A stretch of 64,000 nt of DNA, taken from assembly GCA_964354155.1 (NCBI GenBank), contig CAYGYG010000002.1, forward strand, positions 98,071 to 162,070, read 5' to 3'. This stretch comes from CAYGYG01 sp964354155 (GTDB lineage: Bacteria > Hydrothermota > Tepidihabitantia > SM23-42 > CAYGYG01). The position numbers and the translations under genes were made by a program. Position 1 is the stretch's first letter. Each line of letters opens with the position of its first letter. The notes under the pieces are model-generated. The model searched no databases. It saw nothing but the letters and a program-made list of their open reading frames with translations, and was not told where the DNA came from. This document shows positions 33,071-42,082 of this stretch, one piece after another.

Positions 33071-34567
33071 ATGCAAATGAAGGTCGTGACACGGTCACTC
33101 ACGCAGTTTGGGGGGGACTTGATTATTGTCAATTTATTTGAAGGGGTGAAAGAGCCGGGGGGAGCAACCGGAACGGTCGACAAGGCGTTGGGGGGTGCAA
33201 TCAGGAGGGCGGTAAAGTCCGGTCAGATCACCGGTAAACTGGGCGAGACGTTAGTGATCCAAACCCTGGGTCGGCTCGGCGCCGGTCAAGTAGCGGTGGT
33301 TGGTCTTGGTCGATCCGAGAAGTTTGGTCCGAACGAAGTCCGCAAAGCCGCCGGGGCGGCGGCTTTGGCGGCCCGAAAGGCCAAAGCCCGGAAGGTGGGG
33401 ACAATCGTTCATGGTGCGGGCATCGGTGGTCTTAAGCCTGAGTCCGCAGCGCAGGCCCTGGTTGAAGGAACGATTCTGGCCCTCTATCGTTTCGATGTCT
33501 ATCGGGAATCGACCGAGCCTGAGATCACCGAGTTTTCCATCCTTGAGATTGACCGGCAACGATCCCAGCAGATGCGGTCCGGTGCTGCGCTCGGGCAGAT
33601 CACGGCTGAATCCCAGAACATCGCCCGCGATCTGGTCAATGAGCCGGCCAACACGCTGACACCGATGGCGCTCGATCAGCGGGTCCGGCGCCTGCTGGTC
33701 GATTTCGGCCTGGCCAAAAAGATAAAATACCAGTCGCTGACCGAGCGCGATATCGCCCGGCAGAAGATGGGGGCACTGCTTTCGGTAAGCCGGGGCAGCG
33801 CCAACCGACCGAGGTTCATCACGCTGCGGCACTTGCGACCCGACCGCCCGTTGATCTGCATGATAGGCAAGGCCGTGACTTTCGACTCGGGCGGTATTTC
33901 GCTTAAGGCCGGTGAGGGCATGTTCCGCATGAAGGGCGACATGGCCGGCGGCGCGGCGGTGATCGGCGCAACGCTCGCTCTGGCCCGAGCCAATGTTGAC
34001 ATTAATCTTCTGACCATCGTGCCCGCCGTCGAAAACCTGCCCTCCGGCACAGCCTCTCGTCCCGGCGACATTGTCCGGGCTTCAAATCGCAAAACGATCG
34101 AAATCATTTCGACCGATGCCGAAGGCCGCATGACCCTGGCCGATGCTCTTGTCTATGCGGAGCGGCATGGTGCCCGTATCATTGTCGATATCGCGACGCT
34201 GACCGGCGGATGCATGATTGCCTTTGGCGATGTGACCTCGGCCGTGATGGGGAATGATCAACGCCTCATCAACTCCCTGATTGCTACCGCCGAGGAGTGC
34301 GGCGAGCACCTGTGGCAGCTGCCGCTTTTCGACGAATACCAGGAGCGTATTAAGAGCGATGTTGCCGACGTTAAGAACTCGGGCGGCCGCGAGGCTTCCC
34401 CAATAACCGCCGGCATGTTCCTGAAGCTGTTTGTGGACAAGAGCCGCTGGATCCACATCGACATGGCGGGTAAAGAGATTACCGACCGCGAAGGTCACAT
34501 GCAACCGCGGGGCGGTACCGGATTCGGCACGCGCACGCTCTTCGAGTTCTGCCGGCGTATCGCCTGA
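33071..34567 (+). CDS. Leucyl aminopeptidase (M17)
   Basis: A 498-residue cytosolic aminopeptidase. The M17 metal and catalytic motifs are intact: GKAVTFDSGGISLKAG (catalytic Lys and metal Asp), MKGDMAGGAAV, and STDAEGRMTLADAL, which contains the family signature NTDAEGRL with a Ser substitution. It releases N-terminal residues in peptide turnover; members usually form hexamers. The start was set at ATG 33071, with AGGAG 5-6 nt upstream. The stop overlaps the next gene's start (TGATG). Confidence 0.93.
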   Translation: MQMKVVTRSLTQFGGDLIIVNLFEGVKEPGGATGTVDKALGGAIRRAVKSGQITGKLGETLVIQTLGRLGAGQVAVVGLGRSEKFGPNEVRKAAGAAALAARKAKARKVGTIVHGAGIGGLKPESAAQALVEGTILALYRFDVYRESTEPEITEFSILEIDRQRSQQMRSGAALGQITAESQNIARDLVNEPANTLTPMALDQRVRRLLVDFGLAKKIKYQSLTERDIARQKMGALLSVSRGSANRPRFITLRHLRPDRPLICMIGKAVTFDSGGISLKAGEGMFRMKGDMAGGAAVIGATLALARANVDINLLTIVPAVENLPSGTASRPGDIVRASNRKTIEIISTDAEGRMTLADALVYAERHGARIIVDIATLTGGCMIAFGDVTSAVMGNDQRLINSLIATAEECGEHLWQLPLFDEYQERIKSDVADVKNSGGREASPITAGMFLKLFVDKSRWIHIDMAGKEITDREGHMQPRGGTGFGTRTLFEFCRRIA

Positions 34568-35271
34568 TGGTGCGATGCCCGGACGGCCGCGGTCGAACCC
34601 CGAGGCAGCGGATTCGTCACCTCATTGCGTTTATGCTGACAATCGCCGCCGGTGCGGTATCAACCGGCTGTGCGCCCCAACCATACTTGTGGTGCCCGAA
34701 CGGTTTCCACACCGGCAAGACCCTGGCGCCGGGGGAAAAGCAGGTGGCGGTGCATACCTTCCTCTACGGCCCGACCTATGCGAGTTTCACAATGTCGACG
34801 GGGCGTGACTGGGAAGGTTTTGTCGGTCTTGGCCAGGTGGGGCAGATCTATCCCGAGGCGCCGATTCTGGGCGCCAATCTCGGAATGACACGGAGCCATC
34901 TCAGGTTTTGGTGGATAAGGTCAAGTGCCGGCTTGGAGGTAGAAGGATTCGCATCCGGGGCGCCACTTTATCCGCGACAGGATTTGACCGGGGCCCAGGT
35001 TTTTGCTACGTACGCGGTCGGCGCGTTCCCGAAGGACTGGCTCGGGGTCTTTTTTCCTCTCAAGATCACCTATGTATGGGCGGACTGGGAGGGTGACATT
35101 TCGCGGGGTTTCGGTCTGGTGCCGGGGTTCGGAGTGACCCTGGAACGCCGGCATCTGTTTCTGAGAGGTGCTTTCAATCAGGGGGTGGCGGTTGACTGGC
35201 CGCCGACACCCGATGTTGGTGACCTGCGCTTGTGGTATTACCTGGGACTCCAGCTCGGGTACCGATGGTAA
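34567..35271 (+). CDS. Putative outer-membrane barrel lipoprotein
   Basis: A 234-residue protein with a longish N-terminus, a hydrophobic segment and a lipobox-like STGC near residue 35. The rest is rich in alternating aromatic and hydrophobic strands (for example VAVHTFLYGPTYASF, LRLWYYLGLQLGYRW at the end), typical of small outer-membrane barrels. It ends in an aromatic residue as many outer-membrane proteins do. It overlaps the aminopeptidase stop as TGATG. I do not recognise the family. Confidence 0.65.
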   Translation: MVRCPDGRGRTPRQRIRHLIAFMLTIAAGAVSTGCAPQPYLWCPNGFHTGKTLAPGEKQVAVHTFLYGPTYASFTMSTGRDWEGFVGLGQVGQIYPEAPILGANLGMTRSHLRFWWIRSSAGLEVEGFASGAPLYPRQDLTGAQVFATYAVGAFPKDWLGVFFPLKITYVWADWEGDISRGFGLVPGFGVTLERRHLFLRGAFNQGVAVDWPPTPDVGDLRLWYYLGLQLGYRW

Positions 35272-35279
35272 AGAAGATG

Positions 35280-35342
35280 AAAAATCAAAAAGCAAAAATC
35301 AGATATCACGCATCGAACGTCAAAAATCGGGGATCAAGTATT
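35280..35342. repeat. Heptamer array, nnnnATC units
   Basis: Nine contiguous 7-bp units beginning 9 bp after a stop codon: AAAAATC, AAAAAGC, AAAAATC, AGATATC, ACGCATC, GAACGTC, AAAAATC, GGGGATC, AAGTATT. The last three positions (ATC) are kept while the first four vary. Confidence 0.8.
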
Positions 35343-35506
35343 ATTACTCAGAACATAGTAATGTTCCCGATTTCTACGTCTGTATCTCCCTAAGGCACGC
35401 CTGTGTCCCGTAGAGAAACGCAGTGGTGTCGTAGAGAAATGAATTTCGCGTGAAATATCGAATATTTCTTATGATACGGTGAGAACGATTACATGTTCCC
35501 CGTAAT

Positions 35507-35527
35507 AAGAATCAAGTATCAAATATC
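35507..35527. repeat. Heptamer array, AAGTATC units
   Basis: Three units (AAGAATC, AAGTATC, AAATATC) of the same nnnnATC type as the array 165 bp upstream, close to the TetR promoter. Confidence 0.65.
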
Positions 35528-35563
35528 ACTTGGTGCTTTGCACGGAACGCTCCAAATTTTCTG

Positions 35564-35591
35564 TTGACCTATTCTGGTTACTGCGTATACT
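35564..35591 (+). promoter_or_regulatory. Promoter of the tetR-RND efflux operon
   Basis: TTGACC, 16-bp spacer, TATACT. It is immediately followed by a palindromic operator covering the predicted transcript start. Confidence 0.87.
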
Positions 35592-35592
35592 G

Positions 35593-35606
35593 ACTGACTG
35601 GTCAGT
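35593..35606. promoter_or_regulatory. TetR-type operator
   Basis: A perfect dyad ACTGAC-TG-GTCAGT begins 2 bp after the -10 box and covers the expected +1. Its position predicts that bound repressor blocks transcription, consistent with autoregulation by the TetR-family gene 25 bp downstream. Confidence 0.82.
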
Positions 35607-35630
35607 TCAGTTTGACCGGTCTCCACAGCA

Positions 35631-36227
35631 ATGAAAACGAAGACAAATGGGAAACATACCCGTCAGAAAATCCTCGACGCCGCGTTGCAGCATTTCAGCC
35701 GCCGGGGCTTTTTCGAGACAGGCGTGGACGAAATCGCCCGGGCCGCGGGCGTCGCCAAGGGCACGGTCTATCTCTACTTCAAGGACAAGCCCGACATCTA
35801 CATTGCGGCGATCGATGAGCATTTCAAGGACTCGATGGCTTTTCTGCACGCAATCGAGTCCGGACGAAGAGGGCCGCGGCGGAAACTCGAGGATATCGCT
35901 GATAATTTTATGCGTCACATGACCCGGTTTCAAAGCTCATGGCCGATGATCAGCCTTGAGAACATCAATCTAGCGGGTCGAGTCCTGAAGGACCTGCGGT
36001 CGGTTATTATGTCACACATGCACGATGTAACACGGTTGATAGCCCGCATTGTTGACGAAGGCATCACCCGCGGCGAGTTTCGCCGCGTTGACGCCGAGGT
36101 GGCGGCGATTCACTTCTTAAGTGCAGTGAGGACGGCCTTCGTCGCCAGCGTCATTTACGGGAAACGGCCGGCCGATGGCAAATCGGCCTTTGACTTTTTT
36201 TTCAGGGGCCTGCAAAAGAGGAGATAG
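35631..36227 (+). CDS. TetR/AcrR-family transcriptional repressor
   Basis: A 198-residue regulator with the canonical N-terminal helix-turn-helix FFETGVDEIARAAGVAKGTV followed by YLYFKDKPDIY, and a variable helical ligand-binding domain. It heads an operon encoding a small barrel protein, TolC-like channel, membrane fusion protein and RND pump, so it probably represses the pump until a ligand (drug, bile-like or lipid compound) binds. The palindrome at 35593-35606 is its likely operator. Confidence 0.93.
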   Translation: MKTKTNGKHTRQKILDAALQHFSRRGFFETGVDEIARAAGVAKGTVYLYFKDKPDIYIAAIDEHFKDSMAFLHAIESGRRGPRRKLEDIADNFMRHMTRFQSSWPMISLENINLAGRVLKDLRSVIMSHMHDVTRLIARIVDEGITRGEFRRVDAEVAAIHFLSAVRTAFVASVIYGKRPADGKSAFDFFFRGLQKRR

Positions 36228-36228
36228 G

Positions 36229-36813
36229 ATGAGCCTGATACTGATTTTCATGGCGGCGTCAAGCCCGCCAGTTTTTGAACAGGAGTGGGGACTCAAGGTC
36301 GGACCGGACTACGCGACCTACCTGCTTTTTCAGAATGACGAAGAACACAGGGGCCGATGCCAATTCGGCGGCGAGATTGAAGCTGAAGACATTGTTCCCA
36401 ATATCGGCATCAAGGTCCATGGCAGCAGAGTCAAATACCAGTCCGGGGACTACACCTGGGAGTATACTCCCGTATCCTTCTGTACAAGTTTCAACATGCT
36501 GCCGTTTCTGAAATACGACCGTCTGCGATTGACACTCGAGACCGGCATGGGCATCTACTTCTGGCGCGGCCTCTTCAAGAACGAAGTCATGGTTCTGCCT
36601 AACAACACGCGGGCCGATGAGCGTGATCCCGGGTTTGTGATTGGCGCGACGCTGGAACTGCGGCCGGTTCGGCTCCTCGTTCTCCAGGGATTGATTCGTT
36701 ACAACTACCTGGCCAGCTCTAATATCTACAAGTACGGATTTGCTGACAAGGACGACCGGCTGCTCGAGATTGGCTTTGGCGTCCGGGCAGTTCGACACAG
36801 CAGGAGGTATTGA
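36229..36813 (+). CDS. Small outer-membrane barrel-like protein in efflux operon
   Basis: A 194-residue protein with a short signal-like start (MSLILIFMAASSPPVF) and alternating beta strands (for example LRLTLETGMGIYFW), ending in a beta strand. It resembles an eight-stranded outer-membrane barrel, although no family is recognised. GGAG 9-12 nt upstream supports ATG 36229, one base after the tetR stop. Its stop overlaps the TolC-like start (TGATG). It may be a pump accessory or a separate envelope sensor. Confidence 0.6.
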   Translation: MSLILIFMAASSPPVFEQEWGLKVGPDYATYLLFQNDEEHRGRCQFGGEIEAEDIVPNIGIKVHGSRVKYQSGDYTWEYTPVSFCTSFNMLPFLKYDRLRLTLETGMGIYFWRGLFKNEVMVLPNNTRADERDPGFVIGATLELRPVRLLVLQGLIRYNYLASSNIYKYGFADKDDRLLEIGFGVRAVRHSRRY

Positions 36814-38084
36814 TGACGATCATTCTTTCGCTGTTGATCGCAGTATCCGGGAGGGACACCGTGAGACTGAACCTGGACCAGGCGATAGCCTACGCGTTTG
36901 AACACAATGCTTCCATTGAACAGCTGAGGCTTGACTGCGATAAGGCGCGGGCGCGAGTCGGGGAAGCGACGGCCGGTTTCTATCCGAGTTTGACCGCGAG
37001 CGGCTACTATGCCTATCAAACCGACGTGGCCAGCTTCCAGGTGGACAGCGTGGCCGTGCCGATGGGTCGACACGCGAACTACAGCTACGAGCTTTCTTTG
37101 CAGCAAGTACTATTCGCCTGGGGCAAGATCTACAATGTCTACCGCATCGCCGACATCGGGCGTGAAGCGGCGCGGCTAAGGTTGGAGCGCAAGAAGCAGG
37201 AGATCACCTACTTGGTCACCGATGCGTTCTATGGACTGCTCGTGCTGGATGAACTGGTGCGGCTTTCCAACGAGAGCCTTACTCAGCTCAAGCGCCATGA
37301 GGAATCGGTGCGGAAGCGGTATGAGGCCGGGATGGTTTCCCAGTTTGACCTGTTGCGCGCACAAGTGCAGGTAGCCAATCTGAAACCGCGCGTAATCGAA
37401 ACCGAGAACGGCCGAAAACTCACGCGTGAGGGATTCAAACTGCTCTTGGGTCTGAAACTCGACCGGGAATTCGCGTTGAGCGGAGAACTGAAGCAGGCGG
37501 ACGAGGCCTTCGACCTTGACTCACTGATTGCCGACGCCCAGCAGAACCGTGCCGAAGTGAAGAATCTCGCCCAGCTTGAGGAAATTTCCCGGCTGGGGCG
37601 CGACATTGCCGGCCGGGCCAACCTGCCCATGGTCGTCGGCGGGGCGCGTTATGAGCGGCGCAAACCGTTCGGTTTTTTTGGCGACGAGTGGGGTTCCAAT
37701 GTCACATTCAATATTGGGTTTCAGTGGTCGATTTTCGAGGGGTTCAAGAATCTGCACCGGTATAGACAAGCTGAGCTTGCTCTGAAAGAAGCCCGTCTGG
37801 CCTACGAGAACCTTCAAGAGGCGGTCACACTCGAAGTGAAGCAAGCCTATTTCAGCTTCATGGCCGCCAAAGAAGCCATCGGGGCGGCCCGGGAAAACGT
37901 TGGGCAAGCCAAGAAGGCCTTCAATATTATTGAGACCCGCTATCGTAGTGGGCTTGCGATCAATCTTGAGTATCTGGACGCCCAGCTGGCGATGATGCAG
38001 GCCGAGACGAATTACCTGTCGGCGCTCAAGAATTACTATTCGTCGAAAGCGGCGATCTATCGAACGATCGGCAAGGAGGAATAG
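36813..38084 (+). CDS. TolC-family outer-membrane efflux channel
   Basis: A 423-residue protein with a signal peptide and two copies of the outer-membrane efflux repeat: long coiled-coil helices (for example QLRLDCDKARARVGEATAGF and AYFSFMAAKEAIGAARENVG) alternating with beta strands. TolC-type trimers form the outer-membrane duct of tripartite pumps. AGGAGG 6 nt upstream of ATG 36813. The next gene follows with no gap. Confidence 0.92.
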   Translation: MTIILSLLIAVSGRDTVRLNLDQAIAYAFEHNASIEQLRLDCDKARARVGEATAGFYPSLTASGYYAYQTDVASFQVDSVAVPMGRHANYSYELSLQQVLFAWGKIYNVYRIADIGREAARLRLERKKQEITYLVTDAFYGLLVLDELVRLSNESLTQLKRHEESVRKRYEAGMVSQFDLLRAQVQVANLKPRVIETENGRKLTREGFKLLLGLKLDREFALSGELKQADEAFDLDSLIADAQQNRAEVKNLAQLEEISRLGRDIAGRANLPMVVGGARYERRKPFGFFGDEWGSNVTFNIGFQWSIFEGFKNLHRYRQAELALKEARLAYENLQEAVTLEVKQAYFSFMAAKEAIGAARENVGQAKKAFNIIETRYRSGLAINLEYLDAQLAMMQAETNYLSALKNYYSSKAAIYRTIGKEE

Positions 38085-38969
38085 ATGCGCAAATCGTTAA
38101 TTCTGGTTTTGGTAATTATTGTCATCTTGGTTGCGGTTATCTTGCGGGTATCCTTGGGCCGGCGTGCCAAGAAAGGCGGGGAAGAAGTACTGCGGCCGTC
38201 GGTTGAGGTTGTTGCGGTATCCAGGGATACAGTTCGCGCCACCTGCGAAGTCATCGGCACGATACTGGCGGATAAGACCGCGCAGGTTTTCCCGGAGGCA
38301 ATGGGCCGCGTTTCGAAGATCATGGTTAAAGAAGGAAGCACGGTGGAAAAAGGCTCCCGGCTCATGTCAATCCGCAACGAAACCATCGGCTTTGAATACG
38401 AGGAAGGATATGTGCAGTCGCCCATTGCGGGCGAAGTGGGCAAGATACTGGTCGACGTTGGCGCCATGGTGACACCGCAGGTGCCGGTTGCAATAGTTGT
38501 TGACTACGCTACGGTCAAGGCATCTTTTAACCTTGCCGAGCGCGACGTCGCCTCGGTCAGCAAGGGCAAATCCATTTTGGTTGAAACCGATGACCGGCCG
38601 GCGCATCCGATCCGGGCTGAGATCTCGGAAATCAGCCCGATCATCGACCCCTTGACACGCACCAGTTCGGTCAAGGCGGTTATTCCTAACGGCCGGCGGC
38701 TACTTAAGCCGGGCATGACCGCCCGGGTCAGAATCATTCTGGCCGAGAAACGCAATGTACTGGCCGTGCCCAAGGATGCTCTGATCGACGGGCACGTCTT
38801 CGTGGCTAAGGATAGCGTTGTCGAGAAACGTGCGGTGCAGACCGGACTGATCGGGGATAGCAAGGCAGAAATCACGAGCGGGCTTGGCGAGAACGAGGTC
38901 GTGGTGACGGTCGGGCAGCAGCGTTTGGCGGGCGGCGAGAAGGTTAGTCCCGTGCCCCGAGGTGAATGA
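38085..38969 (+). CDS. RND efflux membrane fusion protein
   Basis: A 294-residue periplasmic adaptor: N-terminal membrane anchor (LILVLVIIVILVAVILRV), short lipoyl domain (VFPEAMGRVSKIMVKEGSTVEKGSRL with SPIAGEVGKILVDVGAMV, each in part), a beta-barrel domain and a membrane-proximal domain. It lacks the long alpha-hairpin of AcrA, as in several short HlyD_D23-type adaptors. GGAGG before the ATG. The stop overlaps the pump gene as ATGA. Confidence 0.9.
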   Translation: MRKSLILVLVIIVILVAVILRVSLGRRAKKGGEEVLRPSVEVVAVSRDTVRATCEVIGTILADKTAQVFPEAMGRVSKIMVKEGSTVEKGSRLMSIRNETIGFEYEEGYVQSPIAGEVGKILVDVGAMVTPQVPVAIVVDYATVKASFNLAERDVASVSKGKSILVETDDRPAHPIRAEISEISPIIDPLTRTSSVKAVIPNGRRLLKPGMTARVRIILAEKRNVLAVPKDALIDGHVFVAKDSVVEKRAVQTGLIGDSKAEITSGLGENEVVVTVGQQRLAGGEKVSPVPRGE

Positions 38970-41900
38970 TGAAGATAACAGAGATATCGGTTAAGCGGCC
39001 GCTCGCCGTCGGGATGGTGTTCCTGGGCGTGATGATCTTCGGCGCCATCTCAATCTTGAAGCTCCCGGTCGACCTTTTACCCAATATCCGTTTTCCAATG
39101 ATGATCGTCATGACGATTTATCCCGGCGCCGGCCCGGAAGAGGTTGAAAGCCAGCTCACCGAACCTCTGGAGAAAGCCCTCGGCACGGTCAACAACCTGG
39201 ACAAGATAACGTCATCCTCATCAGAAAACGCTTCCAATATCTTCTTGCAGTTCGAATGGGGAACCGATATCGATGCGGCGGGGAATGATGTGCGGGACCG
39301 CGTCGGCTACATTCTGCCGTATTTTCCGGAGGATGCCGACTATCCGCTCGTCTTCAAGTTCGACATATCCCAGCAGCCGGTAGTGATGTACTTCGTCTCG
39401 GGGAATATCGACCCGCTGGAACTCGAGGGAATCGCCGAGGAGATCTCGGAACGTTTGCAGCGCGTGGGCGGTGTGGCGGCCTCATATGCCTTGGGCGAGA
39501 CAATGCGGGAAATCCAGATTGTCCTGGATCCCCTCAAGATGGCTGGTACCGGCATAACCACGGATCAGATAACCAATGTGCTCAAGGCCCAGAACTTGAA
39601 CTTTCCTCTGGGCACCGTCGAATCAGGTTCCAAGGTTTATATCCTGAGAGCCATCGGCCAGTATCGAAACCTTGACGACATCGGCAAGACCGTTGTCGGC
39701 AACAAGAATGGGGTGGCGATTGCACTGTCGCAGATTGCGGAAGTAAGATCTCGAGCGGCTGAAGTGAAATCAGTCGCCCGCACCAACGGCACGCCTTCAA
39801 TCTGGGGTTCAATCCAGAAGCGGACTAACGCCAACTCGGTGCAGGTCGGCAACGCCGCGGCCAAGGAGATTGCCAAGATAAAGAAGGAACTGCCCCCGGG
39901 AGTGACCGTTGACATTATGTTCAATCAGGCTGACTATATCACGCGCTCCGTGCGCAGTACGGCGGACACAATGGTCATGGGTGCGATTCTGGCAATTCTC
40001 ATTCTGTTTCTCTTTTTGGGCAGCGTCCGCTCGACAATCTTTGTCGGTGTGACGATTCCGATCACCATCTTTTTCTCCTTGTTCCTCATGTATCTCTTCC
40101 GGATGACGATCAACATCATCTCCCTGGGCGGCCTGACGATTGCGGTCGGTATGGTGGTTGATGCCGCGATTGTCGTCTTCGAGGCGATCCACCGGCATCA
40201 GGAGCGGGGTGCTGACCCCCAGCGTGCCGCGCTCGAAGGCACGTCCGAGGTGGGAATGGCGATAACCGCGTCGACTCTGACGACGGTTGCGGTTTTCCTG
40301 CCGCTTCTGCTGGTCAGCGGTTTTGCGTCCATCTTTTTCACGCCTTTGGCACTGACCACCAGCTTTGCACTGATGTCCTCGCTGGTTGTCGCCTTGACGA
40401 TTCTGCCGATGTTGTCGGCTCACTTCCTGAAGGTCCGGACTGAAGGGCAGCAGGGACGATTTACCCGGAGCCTTTTGTCGCGTTACCGGAGATTAGAAGA
40501 TGTCTACGGCAGGATCATTGATTGGGCCCTGCACCACCGAAAGGCAGTCATTTTAGGGACGATAGGTGTTTTCCTGACGAGCCTCGTCCTGATTCCGTTT
40601 ATTGGAACCGAGCTGTCGCCGGACACGGATCGCGGAGAAATCAATATCACTGCAGAAATGCCGGTCGGCACCAATCTGGCGATGACTGATTCCGCGGTGG
40701 CGAAGCTTGAGAGAATCGTTCTTGACAACGTACCCGAGATTGAAATCCTTTCATCCTCGATCGGGAGCGGTAGTGGTTTTACGGCTCTCTTTGCCGGCAC
40801 CGCGGGACCTCATTCAGGCCAGATATCGATTCTGCTCGTGGATCGTGAAAAGAGGGAACGGTCGGTCTGGGAGATCCAGCGCGATCTGCGGCCGAAGATG
40901 GGGAATATTCCGGGGCTCAAGGTGAGATTCGGCGGCGAGCACTTTGCGGCGATGTTCGGCGGCGGCAAACCAATCGAGATCAAGATCATAGGGTATGATG
41001 TGGCCAAGGCGCGGCGGCTCTCGGATAGTCTGATGGAGCGACTCAAGGGGGTAAAGGGACTGGTCGATCTGGAAACCAGTCTGGGCGATGGTAAACCTGA
41101 ATTGCGTCTCGTGATCGATCGTCAAAAGGCGGCGAATTTCGGTTTGACGCCCTACCAGATCGGGCAGGTACTGCGCTCGCGGATTGAGGGGACGGTGGCC
41201 AGCCGTTTCCGGCAGGCCGGTGATGAGTACGATATCAGAATTATGGTTGACCGGAAGCACCGCGACAACCTGCAGAAGGTGCGTTCGATGACCATCGCAA
41301 CGCCGCAGGGCGACGTGCCGCTGCGCAATTTTGTGAGCGACACGATCAGCGTCGGTCCAGTGGTGCTTGAGCACGAGAGCAACAGCCGGCTCGTCAAGGT
41401 CAGCGGTGGTGTGGAAGGACGAGACCAGGGGAGTGTTGCGCGCGATGTCCGCCGCGTGCTCGCGTCGATTGCGCGGCCGCCCGGCTTTACGGTTGAACTG
41501 GCTGGTGGGTTTGAGCAGATGCAGACGACCTTCCGTGACCTGGGCTTGGTCATCCTACTGTCATTGGTGCTGGTTTACATCATCATGGTCGGCCAGTTTG
41601 AGTCGTTCCGGGAACCTTTTGTCATCATGTTTACAATACCGCTGGCGATCATTGGCGTTCTCTGGATGCTCTTCTTCAGCGGTACGACCATCAGCATGCA
41701 GAGTCTTTTGGGTGTGCTTCTCTTGGGCGGGGTCGTGGTCAATAACGCGATCGTCTACATCGACTATGTCAATCAGCTGCGCCGGAAAGCCGGGATGGGT
41801 CTTTTCGACGCGGCGATTGAAGCCGGCCGGGTGCGCCTGCGCCCGATTTTGATGACGGCCCTGACGACCATCTTCGGACTCATTCCGATGGCGCTCGGGG

Positions 41901-42058
41901 TCGGTGCCGGCAATGAGATTCGCGCGCCCATGGCCCGTTCGGTCATTGGCGGCATGTTGATTTCGACTTTCCTGACTTTGATTTTCATTCCTGTCGTCTA
42001 CACACTGTTTGAGAAAGGGAAAAAGACGCCGGGCGTCGGATCAGGGGGCACGGCGTAG
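38966..42058 (+). CDS. HAE1-family RND efflux pump
   Basis: A 1030-residue inner-membrane pump with the AcrB fold: TM1 near the N-terminus, periplasmic porter loops, and 12 helices in two blocks. The proton-relay helices differ from AcrB: TM4 reads GMVVDAAIVVFE, with only the first of the two Asp residues, and TM10 reads VVVNNAIVYIDY with Asn in place of the Lys. This D/N relay is usual in a large RND subgroup, so it is probably active. It completes the TetR-regulated tripartite system; substrates are unknown. Confidence 0.93.
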   Translation: MMKITEISVKRPLAVGMVFLGVMIFGAISILKLPVDLLPNIRFPMMIVMTIYPGAGPEEVESQLTEPLEKALGTVNNLDKITSSSSENASNIFLQFEWGTDIDAAGNDVRDRVGYILPYFPEDADYPLVFKFDISQQPVVMYFVSGNIDPLELEGIAEEISERLQRVGGVAASYALGETMREIQIVLDPLKMAGTGITTDQITNVLKAQNLNFPLGTVESGSKVYILRAIGQYRNLDDIGKTVVGNKNGVAIALSQIAEVRSRAAEVKSVARTNGTPSIWGSIQKRTNANSVQVGNAAAKEIAKIKKELPPGVTVDIMFNQADYITRSVRSTADTMVMGAILAILILFLFLGSVRSTIFVGVTIPITIFFSLFLMYLFRMTINIISLGGLTIAVGMVVDAAIVVFEAIHRHQERGADPQRAALEGTSEVGMAITASTLTTVAVFLPLLLVSGFASIFFTPLALTTSFALMSSLVVALTILPMLSAHFLKVRTEGQQGRFTRSLLSRYRRLEDVYGRIIDWALHHRKAVILGTIGVFLTSLVLIPFIGTELSPDTDRGEINITAEMPVGTNLAMTDSAVAKLERIVLDNVPEIEILSSSIGSGSGFTALFAGTAGPHSGQISILLVDREKRERSVWEIQRDLRPKMGNIPGLKVRFGGEHFAAMFGGGKPIEIKIIGYDVAKARRLSDSLMERLKGVKGLVDLETSLGDGKPELRLVIDRQKAANFGLTPYQIGQVLRSRIEGTVASRFRQAGDEYDIRIMVDRKHRDNLQKVRSMTIATPQGDVPLRNFVSDTISVGPVVLEHESNSRLVKVSGGVEGRDQGSVARDVRRVLASIARPPGFTVELAGGFEQMQTTFRDLGLVILLSLVLVYIIMVGQFESFREPFVIMFTIPLAIIGVLWMLFFSGTTISMQSLLGVLLLGGVVVNNAIVYIDYVNQLRRKAGMGLFDAAIEAGRVRLRPILMTALTTIFGLIPMALGVGAGNEIRAPMARSVIGGMLISTFLTLIFIPVVYTLFEKGKKTPGVGSGGTA

Positions 42059-42082
42059 CGCGGTAACTTCATTTCGAATTGG

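Larger units (their letters stand above)
35272..35563. other. Non-coding region before TetR promoter
   Basis: About 290 bp without a credible gene. It contains two heptamer arrays (35280-35342 and 35507-35527) flanking a 165-bp segment, and an imperfect hairpin (ATCGGG 35326-35331 with CCCGAT 35366-35371; inner ATTACT/AGTAAT) that may act as a weak terminator for the upstream operon. Confidence 0.6.

Noticed and set aside
12970..35390. Shared 13-mer ACGTCTGTATCTC near 12969 and 35378
   Set aside because: Matches of this length are expected by chance in 64 kb, and flanking sequence does not align.
38966..42058. RND pump might be inactive because TM4 has VDA instead of VDD
   Set aside because: A single Asp in TM4 combined with Asn in TM10 is common in a large RND subgroup, so loss of function cannot be claimed.
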